The notes: generated by a model not told the origin, from the sequence alone. 64,000 nucleotides of DNA from Datura wrightii (GCA_035772735.1 JASDFA010000002.1:39452501-39516500); one strand, 5' to 3'; counted from the first letter of the stretch, positions 10,641 through 22,740 are shown. A program made the numbers and translations.

Positions 10641-12500
10641 ATGAGAGCCTATGATAAGGTGGAAGTGTTTGATGTCTATAAAGGCATGAAGCTCCACACT
10701 ATTTATGAGGAACTGTCAGCCATTACTGTTATTAACCAAGTGTTAGCACTTCAGTTCAGTAGCCCAAAGGATCCCTTGGAAAGAGCATTGGTTGGACATG
10801 ATCAGTTCAAGAATGTTGCAACTTATGAAATGGTTTAAGCTTTGAATGCTGCCAACATATTCTTTGGAAAGCAGGAGTTTGAATTCCTACAGAGATCTTT
10901 GGAGCCTCCAGCTAATCCATCTGTTGAGGAGGCCCCCAAATTGGAGTTGAAGCCATTGCCTCCACACCTCAAGTATGCATTCTTGGGAGAAGCGGATACA
11001 TTGCCGGTCATTATTTCTTCAATACTAATAGATTCACAGGTTCAAGAAGTATTGGTGGTCCTGAAAAAGAGAAAGAGAGCCATAGGATGGCAAATGTCAA
11101 ACATCCGTGGAATCAGTCTGGCCTTCTGCATGCACAGGATATTAGTGGAGGAATTATCCAAACCGATTGTGTAGCATCAAAGGAGGTTGAACCTAGTGAT
11201 GAAAGATGTGGTGCGAAAGTAGGTAATTAAGTGGTTAGATACGGGAGTGGTCTATCCTATCTCTGACAGTAAATGGGTCATTTCGGTTCAGTGTGTCCCA
11301 AAGAAAGGGGGCATGAAAGTTATCATTGATGAGAAGAATGAGTTGATTCCTACTTGCACAGTCATAGGCTGGAGGATTTGCATGAACTACAAAAAATTAA
11401 ATGAGGCCACTAGGAAAGACCACTATCCCATCCCATTCATTGATTAGATGTTGGATAGACTTACAGGCCAGGAGTATTATTGCTTTATGGACGGTTATTC
11501 CGGCTATAATCAAATAGCCATAGCCCCATAAGATCAAGAGAAGACCATATCTACCTATCCATATGGGACGCACACCGCCAGGCGTATGCCATTAGGGTTA
11601 TGCAATGCACCGACCACCTTCCAATGATGCATGATGGCTATATTTCATGACATGGTGGAAGACTATGTGGAGGTACTTATGGATGATTTCTCTATTTTTG
11701 GTAACTCATTTGCTGTATGTTTGAAGAATCTCGACAAGGTCTTGGCTAGGTGTGAAGATACGAACTTGGTGCTGAATTGGGAGAAGTGCCACTTTTTAAT
11801 CAAGGAAGGAATTTTCCTTGGCCATAAAGTGTCACGAAGTGGATTGGTGGTTGATCGTGCCAAGGTAGAGGTTATTGAGAAGTTTCCACCGCTAGTGTCT
11901 GTCAAGGGTGTCCGCAGTTTCTTGGGACATGCTGGGTTTTATAGGCAGTTCATTCGGGAATTTTCAAAGATCTCCAGACTAATGTGCAGACTACTAGAAA
12001 ATGATATAAAGTTTGAGTTTGGGGCAGAATGTCTCAGTGCTTTTGAGAAGCTAAAGAAGAAGCTAGTGGAAGCTCCTATTTTTGATTGCTCCTATTGGGA
12101 ACGCCTGTTTGAGATGATGTGTGATGCCAATTATGTGGTCGTGGGTGAAGTAATGGGGCAGAGCAGAGAAAAGATTTTTCATTCCATATACTATGCAAGC
12201 AAAATGCTGGATGCTGCTCAGGATAATTATAATGTCACAGAGAAGGAGATGCTGGCGCTGGTGTATGCATTTGATAAATTCAGGTCCTATCTTGTTGGGA
12301 CAAAGGTGGTGGTGCACACGGATCATGTTGCGATCCGATACTTATTCAACAAAAAGGATGCTAAGCCCAGGTTGATTAGGTGGATATTATTACAGTAGGA
12401 GTTCGACTTGGAAATTCGAGACAAAAAGGGCAGCGAAAATTAGGTAGCAGACCGTTTGTCGCGTCTAGAGGGCAGGTCACATGTGAGTGATGTTGGGTGC
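10641..12500 (+). pseudogene. Element A reverse transcriptase and RNase H
   Basis: 10641-11174 encodes the protease-RT connection. RT runs from about 11230: WRICMNYKKLNEATRKDHYP and FMDGYSGYNQIAIAP, then the catalytic loop VEVLMDDFSIFGNSF (about 11670). RNase H starts near 12090: FEMMCDANYVVVGEVMGQ, YASKMLDAAQDNYNVTEKEM and VVVHTDHVAIRYLFNKKDAK. It closes with VADRLSRLEG near 12450. The DD pair of RT and the TDH motif of RNase H are intact, but stops (for example at 11446, 11529 and 12396) and frame breaks inactivate it. Confidence 0.88.
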
Positions 12501-12799
12501 ATCTGAGAAGAGTTACCTGATGAGAAACTCTAGTACTAAGTGTGGAGGAACTCCCTTGGTACGTGGATATAGTGAACTTGATAGTAAGTGGAGTGCACCC
12601 ACCAGAGGCAACTGCTCAACAACGAAAGAGGCTGAAGTATGAGTCCCAGTTCTATATGTGGGATGAATCGTATCTATTCAAGCAGGGTCAAGAATCAAGT
12701 GATGAGACGGTGAATTCCATAGAGCCAGGTGACATAGGTGTAGAGAAGATGTCATTCCTCACCATATGGCGGTCATCATGGAGGAGAGCGCACTGCTCA

Positions 12800-13762
12800 T
12801 AAAGTGCTCCAGTTAGGTTTTTTTTGGCCAACTTTATTCAAGGATGCAACAACATATGTTAAGGCATGTGATCAATGCTAGAGGATGGTCACAATCAATA
12901 GAAAACATGACATGCCTTAGCACAACATCTTGGAAGTCAAGGTATTCGACGTATGGGGGATAGATTTCATGGGGCCATTTCCACAGTCATTTGGCAATCA
13001 ATACATTTTGGTAGCAGTGGACTATGTCTCCAAATGAGTCTAGGCTGCAGCCTTCCCCACTAATGATGCCAAGGTAGTGGCCAAATTTGTGAAGAAGCAG
13101 AATTTTTTCTAGGTTTGGAACCCCATGAGCTATTATTAGTGACAAAAGTTTGCACTTTGTAAACAACTGGTTTTGAACCTATTGGACAAGTATGGAGTCC
13201 GACATAAGGTTTCTACACCATACCACCCTCAGACTAGTGGGCAGGTTGAAGTATTGAACAGGGAAGTCAAGCAGATTCTACAAAAAACCGTGAATGCTCA
13301 ATGAAAGAATTGGGCAAGCAAACTAGATGATGCTTTTTGGGCATATGGGATTGAATATAAGACACCAATTGGGACTTCACCATATCGGTTGGTTTATGGG
13401 AATGCCTGTCACTTGCCTGTGGAGCTTGAACATCAGGCATATTAGGCTGTGAGGAAGTTGAACATGGATCCCGAGTTAGCGGGGAAAAACGGCTGTTGCA
13501 ATTACATGAACTGGAAGAGTTTCGGTGGCACGCCTATAAGAGTGCGAAGCTGTATAAAGTGAAGACCAATAGATGGCATGACAAGCACATAGTGCCTCGA
13601 GTCTTTGAGCCTAGGAAGATGGCGTTACTATTTAATTCCCGATTAAAGTTATTTCCAGGGAAGTTGAGGTCCAAGTGGTCTGGACCATTTGAGGTTGCTA
13701 GGATGATCCCATACGGGGTAGTTAACTTTGGCAAGAAGATAAAAGTGCCATATTTTTGGTGA
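12800..13762 (+). pseudogene. Element A integrase
   Basis: The enzyme would insert element cDNA into chromosomes. The zinc-binding end shows YVKACDQC (about 12855). The core shows [20 protein letters not shown], with the first catalytic Asp in GIDF. The third acidic position lies in [20 protein letters not shown] (about 13210). The region of the second Asp (near 13140) is disrupted by stops. 13496-13762 is an open C-terminal stretch with the gypsy phrase GKLRSKWSGPF. No chromodomain follows, in contrast to elements B-E. Confidence 0.85.
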
Positions 13763-15442
13763 ATGGTCAAACGTGTAATCATTATTGGGGTGAGGGCATT
13801 AATCGAGAGAAGACGTCCACCACCTTATCTGACAAGTGAGTGTGAGTTGGGTCGTGCTGCGACGGTAAATTAGGCACTACACGGGAGGCAACCCGTGATT
13901 GTAATGTAATAGTTAGGCTAAAAAAAGAAGAAGAGTCGTGACACGACAAAAACTATGGCTCTTGGTGGGAGACAACCCCCTATTTTCTAATTTATTTATG
14001 TTTTTGGATGCAGTACAGGACGAGTCAGGGCTTAGGAAAGAAATCGAGATAAAAATTGCATCGCGAAAGTCAAGATACAAGTCAAACACAGAAGGTAAAT
14101 AGTGGGCTTACGTGACAGGTCCGTGCCACGAAGCAAAATCACTGCATTAAGCTCCGTGACATGGAGCTATCTCAAAATACCCAGATTGAGAAACAGTGTA
14201 GGTCTGCGACCAGTCTGTGCCATGGAGCTGGTCCTCTGTGATAGCCGTCGTGGCACGTTGCAGCGTATTTGGCACCGGGTTCCATTAAAACAATGGGTCG
14301 ACTCGTCCCAATTCTTCTCTTTTTAATTCCCAAGTCCGCATTTTGACCCCCATTTCTACTTACCTCTACGACAAAAGCCCCAATTCCCCTTCTCTCTCAA
14401 GCGTGACACACACTAGGTCTTCAAGTTCCCCTCCTCTCTTCTTAAGAACAAGATTCACAGGTATGTTTTTGGCCTTCTCCCTCTTCTTTCATGTAAATTA
14501 TTGTCATGAAAATGTGGGTAGGTAGTGGTAAACCTAGTTCATATGAACTTGATGGAATCAAGTTTTTGTTGGTTAATCATGCTATTATTTAATTATATTT
14601 GATTCTTGCACTTGATAATAACATGGCTTCGTGCATTTTGCATAGAAACTAAGTGTGGTGCTTGAAGGGTTGAGGGAAGATGAAAAAGCGGGAGTGCAAA
14701 ATGAAATTGAGAAATTCATGACTTTGTTCGAAAACTAGTGTTGCTAAGATTGTTAAACATGCACTGTTTTCCTCTGAGTATAGTCGAAATGGGGTGAGTG
14801 AAGATGGAAACATGGTATAGTGATGAGATAATCATGAAGGTTGGGGGGGGGGGGTCTTTCTCTTTCTTTGGTTGTGCATCTTGAATTAGGATAGCCTTGT
14901 TAGGCTATGACATGAGAATTGTGCAGTGTCGGTTATATGTAGTTTGTAAGGACATGCTAGATGATACTGCATACTACACTATGAATATGCCCCATTGTGA
15001 AAAATTTCTATTCCTTATAAATGTGGGCATACATAAATTATAAATGTTCCTGATTACAAGTTCCCAATTGCTTGAAGTCTGAGTAAAGCAATATGAACTT
15101 CATGTAAATGCTAGTTTCATGGGTCTGAGTTATTTGATTGTACAAAGTCTGAGTAGTACAAGATAATTGCCAAGTTCAATCTCTTAGTGCAAATTGCCTG
15201 AAGTGACAAATGTTGTATATCGTTGTGTTTGCTTAATCTGTCACATTGCTAATGATGTTTCATTGTGGTAAAAACTAGTCAATGAGGTTTGAATAGGGAA
15301 AGTTTGAGTACCCAATAACTATGACTAGTGAACCCACGTTAGAAACTAAGTGTGGGGTAACCACCAAAGCCCTGACTTAGTGTTGGCTAGCCATGTTAAA
15401 TGATAACTAATTTGGTCTATGTGTTTGGATTGAATAGGTACA
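13763..15442 (+). other. Element A spacer between pol and the env-position ORF
   Basis: No coding domain. It contains two copies of a hairpin pair just after pol: GTCGTGctGCGACG plus CACGGG-AGGCAA-CCCGTG (about 13850-13897), and GTCGTGaCACGAC plus GGTGGGAGACAACCCCC (about 13932-13979). A second cluster of CTCCGTGACA/CCGTGCCACG words like those of the LTR follows at 14100-14280. A run of 12 G lies at 14843-14854. The remainder looks like untranslated, A/T-rich spacer. Confidence 0.6.
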
Positions 15443-16678
15443 ATGTTTGCTAGATAAGACAAAGAAAAAGGAGCTTCGTCCTTCGGCGGAGGCCGAAAGA
15501 GGATCAAACTTGGTGCATATGTGCCAGCTGCCCCACCAGTTCCCAGGGGCCAAAAAAGGAGATTTGGTACCCGTTGGGTGTTTGATGAAGTGAAGAAATG
15601 GTATGCCAAGCATAAGGAGTCGAAATACTCCGCCAAGGAGCAAATTGACCAGGAGAGTTTAACACCGAAATTCCCCCGCATAGTGCAAAGGCTACACACC
15701 CTGGGCATGGGCTTCATTTTCAATGAGCCTAAGGAGTGTAATCTATATATTGTCTGGGAAATCTATGCAAATCGGGACCTATTGGGACCCCCATCCTCCG
15801 CAGCCACATAGTCAAGATTCGTGGTCAATTCATACCATTTGAAGCACATCACTTGAATGCAATCCTGGGTACACCTAACATGTATCCACATCTGCTCCGC
15901 CAGCTTAACATCCCACCTCCATATGCTAAAATTCGACACACATTATGCAGGCAAAGATCGACAGCCCGGTGGATTCACCACAACGAGAAGGGGTATCACC
16001 AGACCTTGCCCTATGCACAGATGAATAGGGAGGCACGTGTCTGGCTGAAGATTATTTGTAGCTGCCTCATTCTAGGGGTACACATGACTGATGTAACCAG
16101 GGATAGGATCTGCTTGGTATATGACTTGATAAGAGATGTCAAGATAAATGTGGGGGATGTGATCAAATCAGCCATGAAAAAGGCGAGGTTGCACCAGGAG
16201 CACATGTACGACTTTGGTGGTTTACTCACCACCTACCTCGGGAGCCAGGACATTGAGGAGGAGGCCTTGGAGTACAGGCCAAGGGTAGAATGGTGCACTG
16301 TGGACGTGATAAATACTAAGGCGCCAGATACTGCTTATGGGCCAGTCCTCACATTATCTGAGCGACATACTCGAGATGATAGCTATGCTGCCAGGATCTT
16401 TGGCTTGCATATGCTGCAACTTCAAATTGGTGCACGACCAACGACAAAGGATGAGCTGTGGCAGGTGGATAGGGACTAACCCATGAATGAACATTCTAGA
16501 GCCATGTGTAAGATCAGGCGAACGTTTATATAGACGTTGGATGATGATGTACCCACCGATGAGGAGAGACGCCGAGAAGACTCAGACATTGAGTCAGATA
16601 ATGATGAGGCAGATGACTCTGACCTCGATGAGGAGGTCTTTGCACCATATGAGGAGGTTGATAAAGTTTTTTGATTAG
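15443..16678 (+). pseudogene. Element A env-position third ORF (plant transposon protein domain)
   Basis: ATG 15443 opens a frame with a stop after four codons that otherwise continues in frame through KRRFGTRWVFDEVKKWYAKH, LHTLGMGFIFNEPKECN and YIVWEIYANR up to 15811. A frameshift leads to a 208-codon stretch at 15853-16479 with EARVWLKIICSCLILGVHMT, VTRDRICLVYDLIRDVKINV and YDFGGLLTTYLGS. This is the domain found in the third ORF of Athila-type elements and often annotated as putative plant transposon protein. It sits where retroviruses have env, but I see no signal peptide or membrane segment. An acidic tail, partly frameshifted, ends near 16678. Function is unknown. Confidence 0.75.
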
Positions 16679-17736
16679 GGAGTCTTCACCGCACTAACTT
16701 TATTTTTACACTAATTTGTTGCAAGCACTGGGGACAGTGCTAATTTTAAGTGTGAGTGGTCATTTTATGTTTGTTGTCTATCTATGTGATTCTCTGAAAA
16801 CTGTGGCATGTATGTAACTGGTGACAAATAGATGTCGTGGCATGTAATGTGTAGCTAGGAACAAGACTTAGTACTTGGTATGTAATAGTTAGTAAGATTA
16901 TCTATTTTTGTTCCTATGCTGTTGTTGCTGCTGTTTGTAATTATTTTTCTTTTTTTGTGTTTTTTCTCTTTTTGGGTTTCTCTACTTTTGTTTTCGGTGC
17001 TTTTCTCGAGAATAGTCCTTTTGAACCGAGTAAATTTTTTTAGTCATAGGTAGAGACTGTTCCCTATAATGTATGGATGACGACTATCTTAAGGGAAAGT
17101 AGTCCTGTTTAGAAAATAAATAAAATCATCGCTAATGGGCGAGTACTCAACTTGGTCAGATGCTAGACTTCATGGAATATACATTCAAAAAGCAACTAGT
17201 GATGAGACTAATGGTACGATCACATAAGGACTTGGCGTTTAACTCTAAACTGAAAAATTGTAGGCTTAATTGCGTTGTTCACATAATGTGGATGAAATAG
17301 TAAAAGAGGCCGAGGCTAACAAAGTTTGAACCTCTGTGCCACGTGTGGTGAGAACTTGCTATATTTCTTGCTAACTAGCATCTAGAATTTGCCTTGTGCG
17401 TACGAAAAGCTGAAAGTGGCATTAAACTTGGTGGATATGATTAAGGTACTTCTTTGTGAACCGAACTTGTTGACCCATATCACTCATTGTGCCTCACCTT
17501 GATGCTATCCCTAGTGAGTCCATTTTGAGCCTTCAAGCCTATTTTTGCTGGAACAACCACAATAATTAGCCTTACCCTATTTTTTCAAATGGCCTCCATG
17601 TTAATTTCATCCAAATAAGTCCTGTTGCACTTTATTGAGACATTATCTCAAAGGAAAGGGTAAATAGTAAGGGGGAAAGGATTAGTGTGTGTACTCAATT
17701 TGTTGTTCACAACCTAAATATTATTAAAAAGAGATG

Positions 17737-17769
17737 CATATATATATATATGTATTATATATATGTGTG

Positions 17770-17803
<34 letters not shown>
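17737..17803. repeat. AT/GT microsatellite
   Basis: Runs of TA dinucleotides are interrupted by TGTATTA and TGTGTG. A second, short AT run (AAATATATATAATG) lies at about 18039-18052, on the other side of the foreign fragment. Confidence 0.85.
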
Positions 17804-17829
17804 GCTTGTCATTTTCTTGAATTAAGTTA

Positions 17830-18050
17830 CAGACGTGCACCAGTAGTGCACCAGGCTAGTCAGGTTAGTATAGATCCCAGTGTGGCACTAGGTGCCAGTC
17901 ATGCCTCTCTAGGTGGGGCACGACAAACTTGGTATTAAAGCAGGTCGTATCTCAGGGAGTCTGCAAACCATGCCAAGTAGAGTCTTGTCTATGGATGTGT
18001 TGTGCACTACATTCTATAGGCAGGAGACTACAAGGCATAAATATATATAA
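17830..18050 (+). mobile_element. Fragment of a B1-family retroelement (LTR end, primer site, leader) inside element A
   Basis: Read on the + strand it parallels the complement of 22830-23060 in element B1. GTGCCAGTCATGCC and GGGGCACGACA are the LTR end. AACTTGGTATTAAAGCAGG is the spacer plus a mutated initiator-Met primer site. GTCGTATCTCAGGGAGTCTG and GGATGTGTTGTGCAC are the leader. Only about 220 bp is present, with no complete LTR and no target duplication that I can find. It lies between AT-rich microsatellites. Confidence 0.75.
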
Positions 18051-18718
18051 TGTATTGATAAGTCCAAGCCATGGGTGTACACTCCTTACATCTTGGATAA
18101 GAATAAGTAAGTGAAGGGAAAAACAATCTTGAAGGGAGTGAAGTGCTAAGAAAATAAATCGCTGAAAAGGAAATGTGTAATTGTCTTAAAGTGCGTAGGT
18201 ATAAGAGTCACTATGACCCAAATAATCCTACCCGTCCCTTAGCCGACATTACTAACCTGAAAAGTCCTTTTGATCCTACAAGTGATGTTATGCTCAGTTG
18301 AATAGTACACTATAGGCAAACTCATGGTGTGTTAGATATGCTTGAAATAATCTTTGGAGCATGAGCGAATCATTTGTAGAATGTGCTTAATTGTGGACAT
18401 ATTGGTATCATGAGAATAGGGATAGCACATACAAGTGAGGGCACATGAGAGTAAGACTTTGGTGAAGCTAACGATCGCTACTATGATGTAACCATGTTGG
18501 CCGGATTTTTGGTTGAAAAGTTATTAGTTAGGGCTTTTGTAATTCGGCATTTGAATGAGTGAGAACCATGCTTGATTGAATGAATTATATTTCATGATTT
18601 AAGTGTTTTGCACAACTAGGTGTGAACTATCTGGTTCCATTGATAATGGTAATGTTTAAATCATTTAAGGATGTTAAAGGATTGTCCGAGGACGAACAAG
18701 GCTATAAGTGTGGAGTGG

Positions 18719-20223
18719 TGATCTTGGGCATATTTATACAACCCAACGCCATATTTTCACCCATATTGGAGCCTAGTTGAGGATAATAACGATGTATTCA
18801 TGCATGTTTTGAATGAATTATATTTGTGGACTAATAAATGTGATCAGACTATGCAGGTGGAAAATACAATAATTTCAACTTGATGTTGCAGATGGACGCT
18901 CGGAAATAAAGTGTGAGAAGTTAAGAGAGCTTAAAATTGATCTTGGAAATTAATCCCGTGCCTCAGTGGAGATTGTTCGCATTCAAAAAAGTGCCCCGTG
19001 CACTTGGTAGAAAATTTTGAAGTTGGAAGGCAACACTGAGCCTCCTCAGCATCTACGTGCCATAGAGGAGGTTTGGTGCGATGATCTACATGACGCGTTG
19101 AGGTGTTGCAAGCCAGTGGAGGTTTCCAGTGCAGGTCTGCATTTGGTCCATGTCATGGAGCACATTTGGCACGTTAAGCTCTATGACATAGAGCTTGGTT
19201 TACCCGCACTCCATTGATTCCAGTAAGCCTCTGCGACAACTTAATGTCATAGAGCAGTTCCTCCGCGAAGAGCACCGTGTCACGGAGCTAGTTATTCAGT
19301 ATGTATTTTTTCACTTGTATAAATAGAACACTTAGATTTTTTTATTTTCATTATCTGAAATATTAGCAAGAATGTGGGAAATGGGCAGTTGAGCTGAAGA
19401 AAACTCTAGGGTTCTTTCTCTTCTCTTTTCTTCTAAATTTCAATTGTTCTTATGCTAAAAACTTGTTTGAAGATGTTTAATCAAAGAATGAGTGGCTAAT
19501 TCACCTCATTCTGAGGTTGATGCTATTTGCAGGATTGTATGATTTTATTTTATTTTCATCTTGATGTTCTTCTATCATGAATGATTGTTCTTCTATTTCT
19601 GCTCTTTGTATTCTACTGTTTGGCCTACATTAAGATAAATTCATAACCATAATTTGACTCTGAAAGGAGAATAATTAGGGTAGAATGAAGAATAGGGGAA
19701 TGTGTTCTTATGTTTGCTGTAAATTAAAGATAGGATCGCGTGTGCAATAGAAATATACTTGCAACGCCACCTTCGGTTAACGAAGGGAACAAATGCTTCT
19801 AGAACTAAGATGAATTATTGCATCACAGTTTAATATGTGTAGTTGCAAAGTTCATAATTAGGCAATTTGCTAGAGGTTCCAAAGACCATATTAGACTTTA
19901 ATTCTTCATAACCATCAACCTCATAGAGAACGTAGCTAAAGAAAAGTGTAAGGAGTACATGACTGCGCCCCATGCCTTAACCTTAGAATATTCTTGCTTA
20001 TTGATTTAATCAACGTTATTTGCTTAATTGATTGTTACTTTCTAGATTTATATTTATAAACTCTTAACTTATTGGGTTACTTACACACTTGTGTAGAACA
20101 ATTGTGAATACTAAAATAGAAAAATCACTAAGTCATAATCCCTGTGAGTTCGATATCCGGCATGAAAGAGCCACTATATTACTTGTACGACCACGTGCAC
20201 TTGATTACACTTGAGCGACAACA
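18719..20223 (+). repeat. Element A 3' LTR
   Basis: It starts TGATCTTGGGCATATTT and ends GAGCGACAACA. It is followed by CAAGG, identical to the five bases before the 5' LTR. The palindromic-word cluster at 19030-19290 matches that of the 5' copy, but the AGCTCCGTG arm is mutated to AGCACCGTG (19271-19279). Confidence 0.93.
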
Positions 20224-20228
20224 CAAGG

Positions 20229-20485
20229 AATGGGAACAATTGTAGAAAACAAAAGAAGAGTTATAATCCTAACTCATTCTGTGGTTTCTGTCACATAAAG
20301 GGACATGTGAGGAGCGACTGCTATAAGCTGATGAAATGTGATTTTTGTCACAAAACTGGGCATGTGAAGGATGATTTTTATCAGCTCAATGGATATCCTC
20401 CAGATTTCAATGGTGCTAAGAGAGCGAATGCAGTAATAGGTGGTGAATTTGAAGAAGGATTTATAAGGCAGCAGAATGTAGTTCA
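20229..20485 (+). pseudogene. Copia gag, zinc-knuckle part
   Basis: It continues the copia gag in the same frame after element A. Two consecutive CCHC knuckles are visible: CGFCHIKGHVRSDC, which is complete, and CDFCHKTGHVKDDF, whose last Cys is replaced by Phe. They would bind RNA in the particle. The phrase YQLNGYPPDFNG after them is typical of copia gag. Element B interrupts the frame at 20486. Confidence 0.88.
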
Positions 20486-22123
20486 TGTCACGACCCAAAC
20501 ATACACCCAGATCATAGACACGGGACAAGAATCCTCGAGAGACCCCAAGTCGATCAATAGAATGAGCATACATATAATTCAATCACATGAGCAGAATACT
20601 TAACATAAAGAATGTAATCATAACATAGTATAAGGGAAAATTAGTACAAGACTTATACAATGCAGCGGAATACCACTTGTAGTCTGATAAGCCTCTAAAC
20701 ATGACAGGAGGATTGATGGGACAACTCCCCAACTAATCCAACGTACAGAAACTGAATGGAATAACATAGAGTGTGAAACTATAGCCCTCCGAACTTGAGG
20801 ACTCACTAAGTGCGCTGAGAGCAAATCCAAATCTATCTATGGGTGAGGACAAGCCTGAGAGCTGGGACCTGTATCATGAGACGATACAACATAGAAAGTA
20901 TGCGGTTAGTACGTGGAATGTACTGAGTATGCAAGGTAGGTAAAACGGACATTTAAAACATGCAAAAAGATCATAATGATCATAAGAATAGGACGGCATG
21001 CTCGTATCATAAATCATGATGACAAATCATAGGGCTCAGGGTTTTCAAAGCATTCGTAACGTAACAAAATCATAATCATAATAGAAGAGATTTATTTAAC
21101 ATGACTTGAGCCAACATACATAATCATAACATGCATAAATCATGAGGAACAGTGGGAGATTCTCTTAACCGACATACCCCATATGAGCACACATAAAGCC
21201 CGACTTGTAACCCTAGTTGGGAGGGTGTTCGTACCTTGCCAAGGGTAGTACCATGAAAGTTTGATATCACCATGAAAAGGTCCATTTGGGCCAGGGACTA
21301 ACATGAAAGGGTCCAGACATACCTACGGTGGCACGTAGTTCATGAGATCCGAGGTTTAACCTGAGCCCCGAACCTACTCGGTGTTTGATACTACTCCCAA
21401 AACACATATAGTGCTCACAATAATACGTACATGAGTTCATGGGATAGTTAAATTATGATAATCATAAACATGCTTGAACATATAAGAACTAGCCATGACA
21501 TGAGGCCCGTGAGTCGGCCAAAAACATAGTTCATTAATAATAAGATTCATACGTACTTGTAGATCATGTACATTGCTCGAATTTCATAAAATCATAACGG
21601 GTAACATAATGAATACATAATTTAGAACATAATTCATGCTGGGCTTGTAAGAACATCGATGGGATAATAGGTCATAAATCGATTCATGCCCCGACATGCA
21701 TAATTAAGCTTAATTGTTTTTGAAAATCAAAATCAATATCATTATAATCAATTTAAATATCAAAAAATATAATCAAAATCCATAGATTATGATAATATTT
21801 CAAAATCACAAACCCATAATTAAACCATTAGATTTTATATAATTCAAATACAAAACCCCATGAGTTTTTGATAAATTCTAAGTAGAATCCTAGAGTAGGA
21901 GCAGGGGTATGGAATAATTCACCCATTGATGACCTTACATACCTGGGATTATCAGATTCTAAACCTTACTTGATGAACCAAGAAGAAATTGCAATGGGTT
22001 GATGAATTCTAGGCTTTATTAACTCCCTAACTTCCTCTACCTTGCATACATGAAAGAATGGAGTGAAATCTGAACTCAACCCCTTTCAATTTTCCTATTA
22101 ATGACCCAAAACATTGTAGTTTA
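20486..22123 (-). repeat. Element B 3' LTR, first part
   Basis: It begins TGTCACGACCCAAACATACA and aligns with 34714-36354 of the other LTR with scattered substitutions. It stops at GTTTA (22119-22123), the target duplication of element B1, and resumes after 25543. Confidence 0.92.
20784..20925 (-). promoter_or_regulatory. Three-hairpin module in the element B 3' LTR
   Basis: In - strand sense three stem-loops follow each other. H1: CAGTAC/GTACTA-like arms around a 7-nt loop (20907-20925). H2: TGTATC-GTCTCAT-GATACA (20870-20888). H3: GTCCTC-7 nt-GAGGGC with a G-U pair (20784-20802). The same module occurs in B2, E and the other B LTR. It lies about 300 bp before the 3' end of the LTR, probably in or near R. 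Its function is unknown. Confidence 0.55.
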
Positions 22124-22262
22124 TGTCACACCCCGCCTTGGGGGGTATGACTGGCACCTGGTGCCCTACTAGGACCTGAACTGCTGGACTACTAAGCCTG
22201 GGCACATCTAGTGCCTGACTGGCTCTAACTCACATTTCTGGAAACGAAGGGCTGTATAACGG
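22124..22262 (-). repeat. Element B1 truncated 3' LTR
   Basis: It matches 22955-23093 almost base for base (TGTCACACCCCGCCTTGGGG and onward) up to GGGCTGTATAACGG. It then turns into gag sequence. Confidence 0.92.
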
Positions 22263-22740
22263 CGATGTCCCGTAACCGAAATGCTGCCAACTCAACTGAT
22301 TCTGTAGGCGTGGCATGCATAACTCTGAAGATTCTCTGCATTTGATCCAGAAAATCCTGAGGGTCCTCTGTCCGGTCCGTACTTGTAAACTGTAGGGGAT
22401 TTAGAGCTAAGAACTCTCGGACCCTCGAACTACCGGGCCCTCCTGATGACTCCGCAACTGTAGATGGCATCGGCTGACACTGGGCAGCCATCATCTGTGC
22501 TAACATAAGTACAACACTCCTAACCTCCTGGTCGGAAGGTGTCGGTATAGGGACTGCTGAAGGTAGTGTCGCCCCAAGCGGCTCCTGATGTGGTGGAGAC
22601 TGCTGAGAAGGTTGGGACGATGCCTCTGTAGTGCCCTCTGACCGGGCTGTTTCTAAACAAGGGTGAGGCATCCTGCTGGTGCCTTCCCCTGCTGCAATAT
22701 CTAAGCTCTGACCTGTGATAGGATGTCGCTGGTCTGACAT
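22263..22740 (-). pseudogene. Element B1 gag, N-terminal fragment
   Basis: The - strand ATG at 22740 begins MSDQRHPITGQSLD. A Ser/Pro/Gln-rich N-terminus comes first. The start of the capsid homology follows, as in other chromoviruses here: FLALNPLQFTSTDRTEDPQD and FLDQMQRIFRVMHATPTESV. It is an unusually well preserved open stretch of about 160 codons. The frame runs over the deletion junction into LTR sequence (stop at 22225), so the last dozen residues are not gag. No zinc knuckle, protease or RT is left. Confidence 0.82.

Larger units (their letters stand above)
16679..18718 (+). other. Element A 3' spacer
   Basis: Non-coding, up to the 3' LTR. It contains an AT microsatellite (17737-17803) and a foreign fragment of another retroelement family (about 17830-18050). 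The last bases before the LTR (AAGTGTGGAGTGG) are the likely remnant of the polypurine tract. Confidence 0.6.
6825..20223 (+). mobile_element. Element A: Athila-like Ty3/gypsy retrotransposon (13.4 kb)
   Basis: It has two LTRs of 1507 and 1505 bp and a perfect 5-bp target duplication CAAGG (6820-6824 and 20224-20228). The order is tRNA-Asp-type primer site, gag, protease, RT, RNase H, integrase, long spacer, env-position ORF, long 3' spacer. No chromodomain was seen. The primer site, size and third ORF point to the Athila group of gypsy elements. It is inserted in the copia gag between the capsid region and the zinc knuckles. LTRs differ by roughly one base in eight over the first 150 bp by eye, so the insertion is old. 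All coding regions are broken. Confidence 0.9.

Noticed and set aside
14843..14854. G-quadruplex at the run of 12 G
   Set aside because: A single homopolymer run without further G tracts nearby is more likely a slippage product.
15443..16678. A functional retroviral envelope gene in element A
   Set aside because: No signal peptide, membrane segment or cleavage site is visible, and the frame is broken by a stop and a frameshift.
20211..20228. ATG at 20211 as the start of a CCHC zinc-finger gene
   Set aside because: The ATG lies in the element A LTR and the zinc-knuckle sequence is the continuation of the copia gag from 6824.
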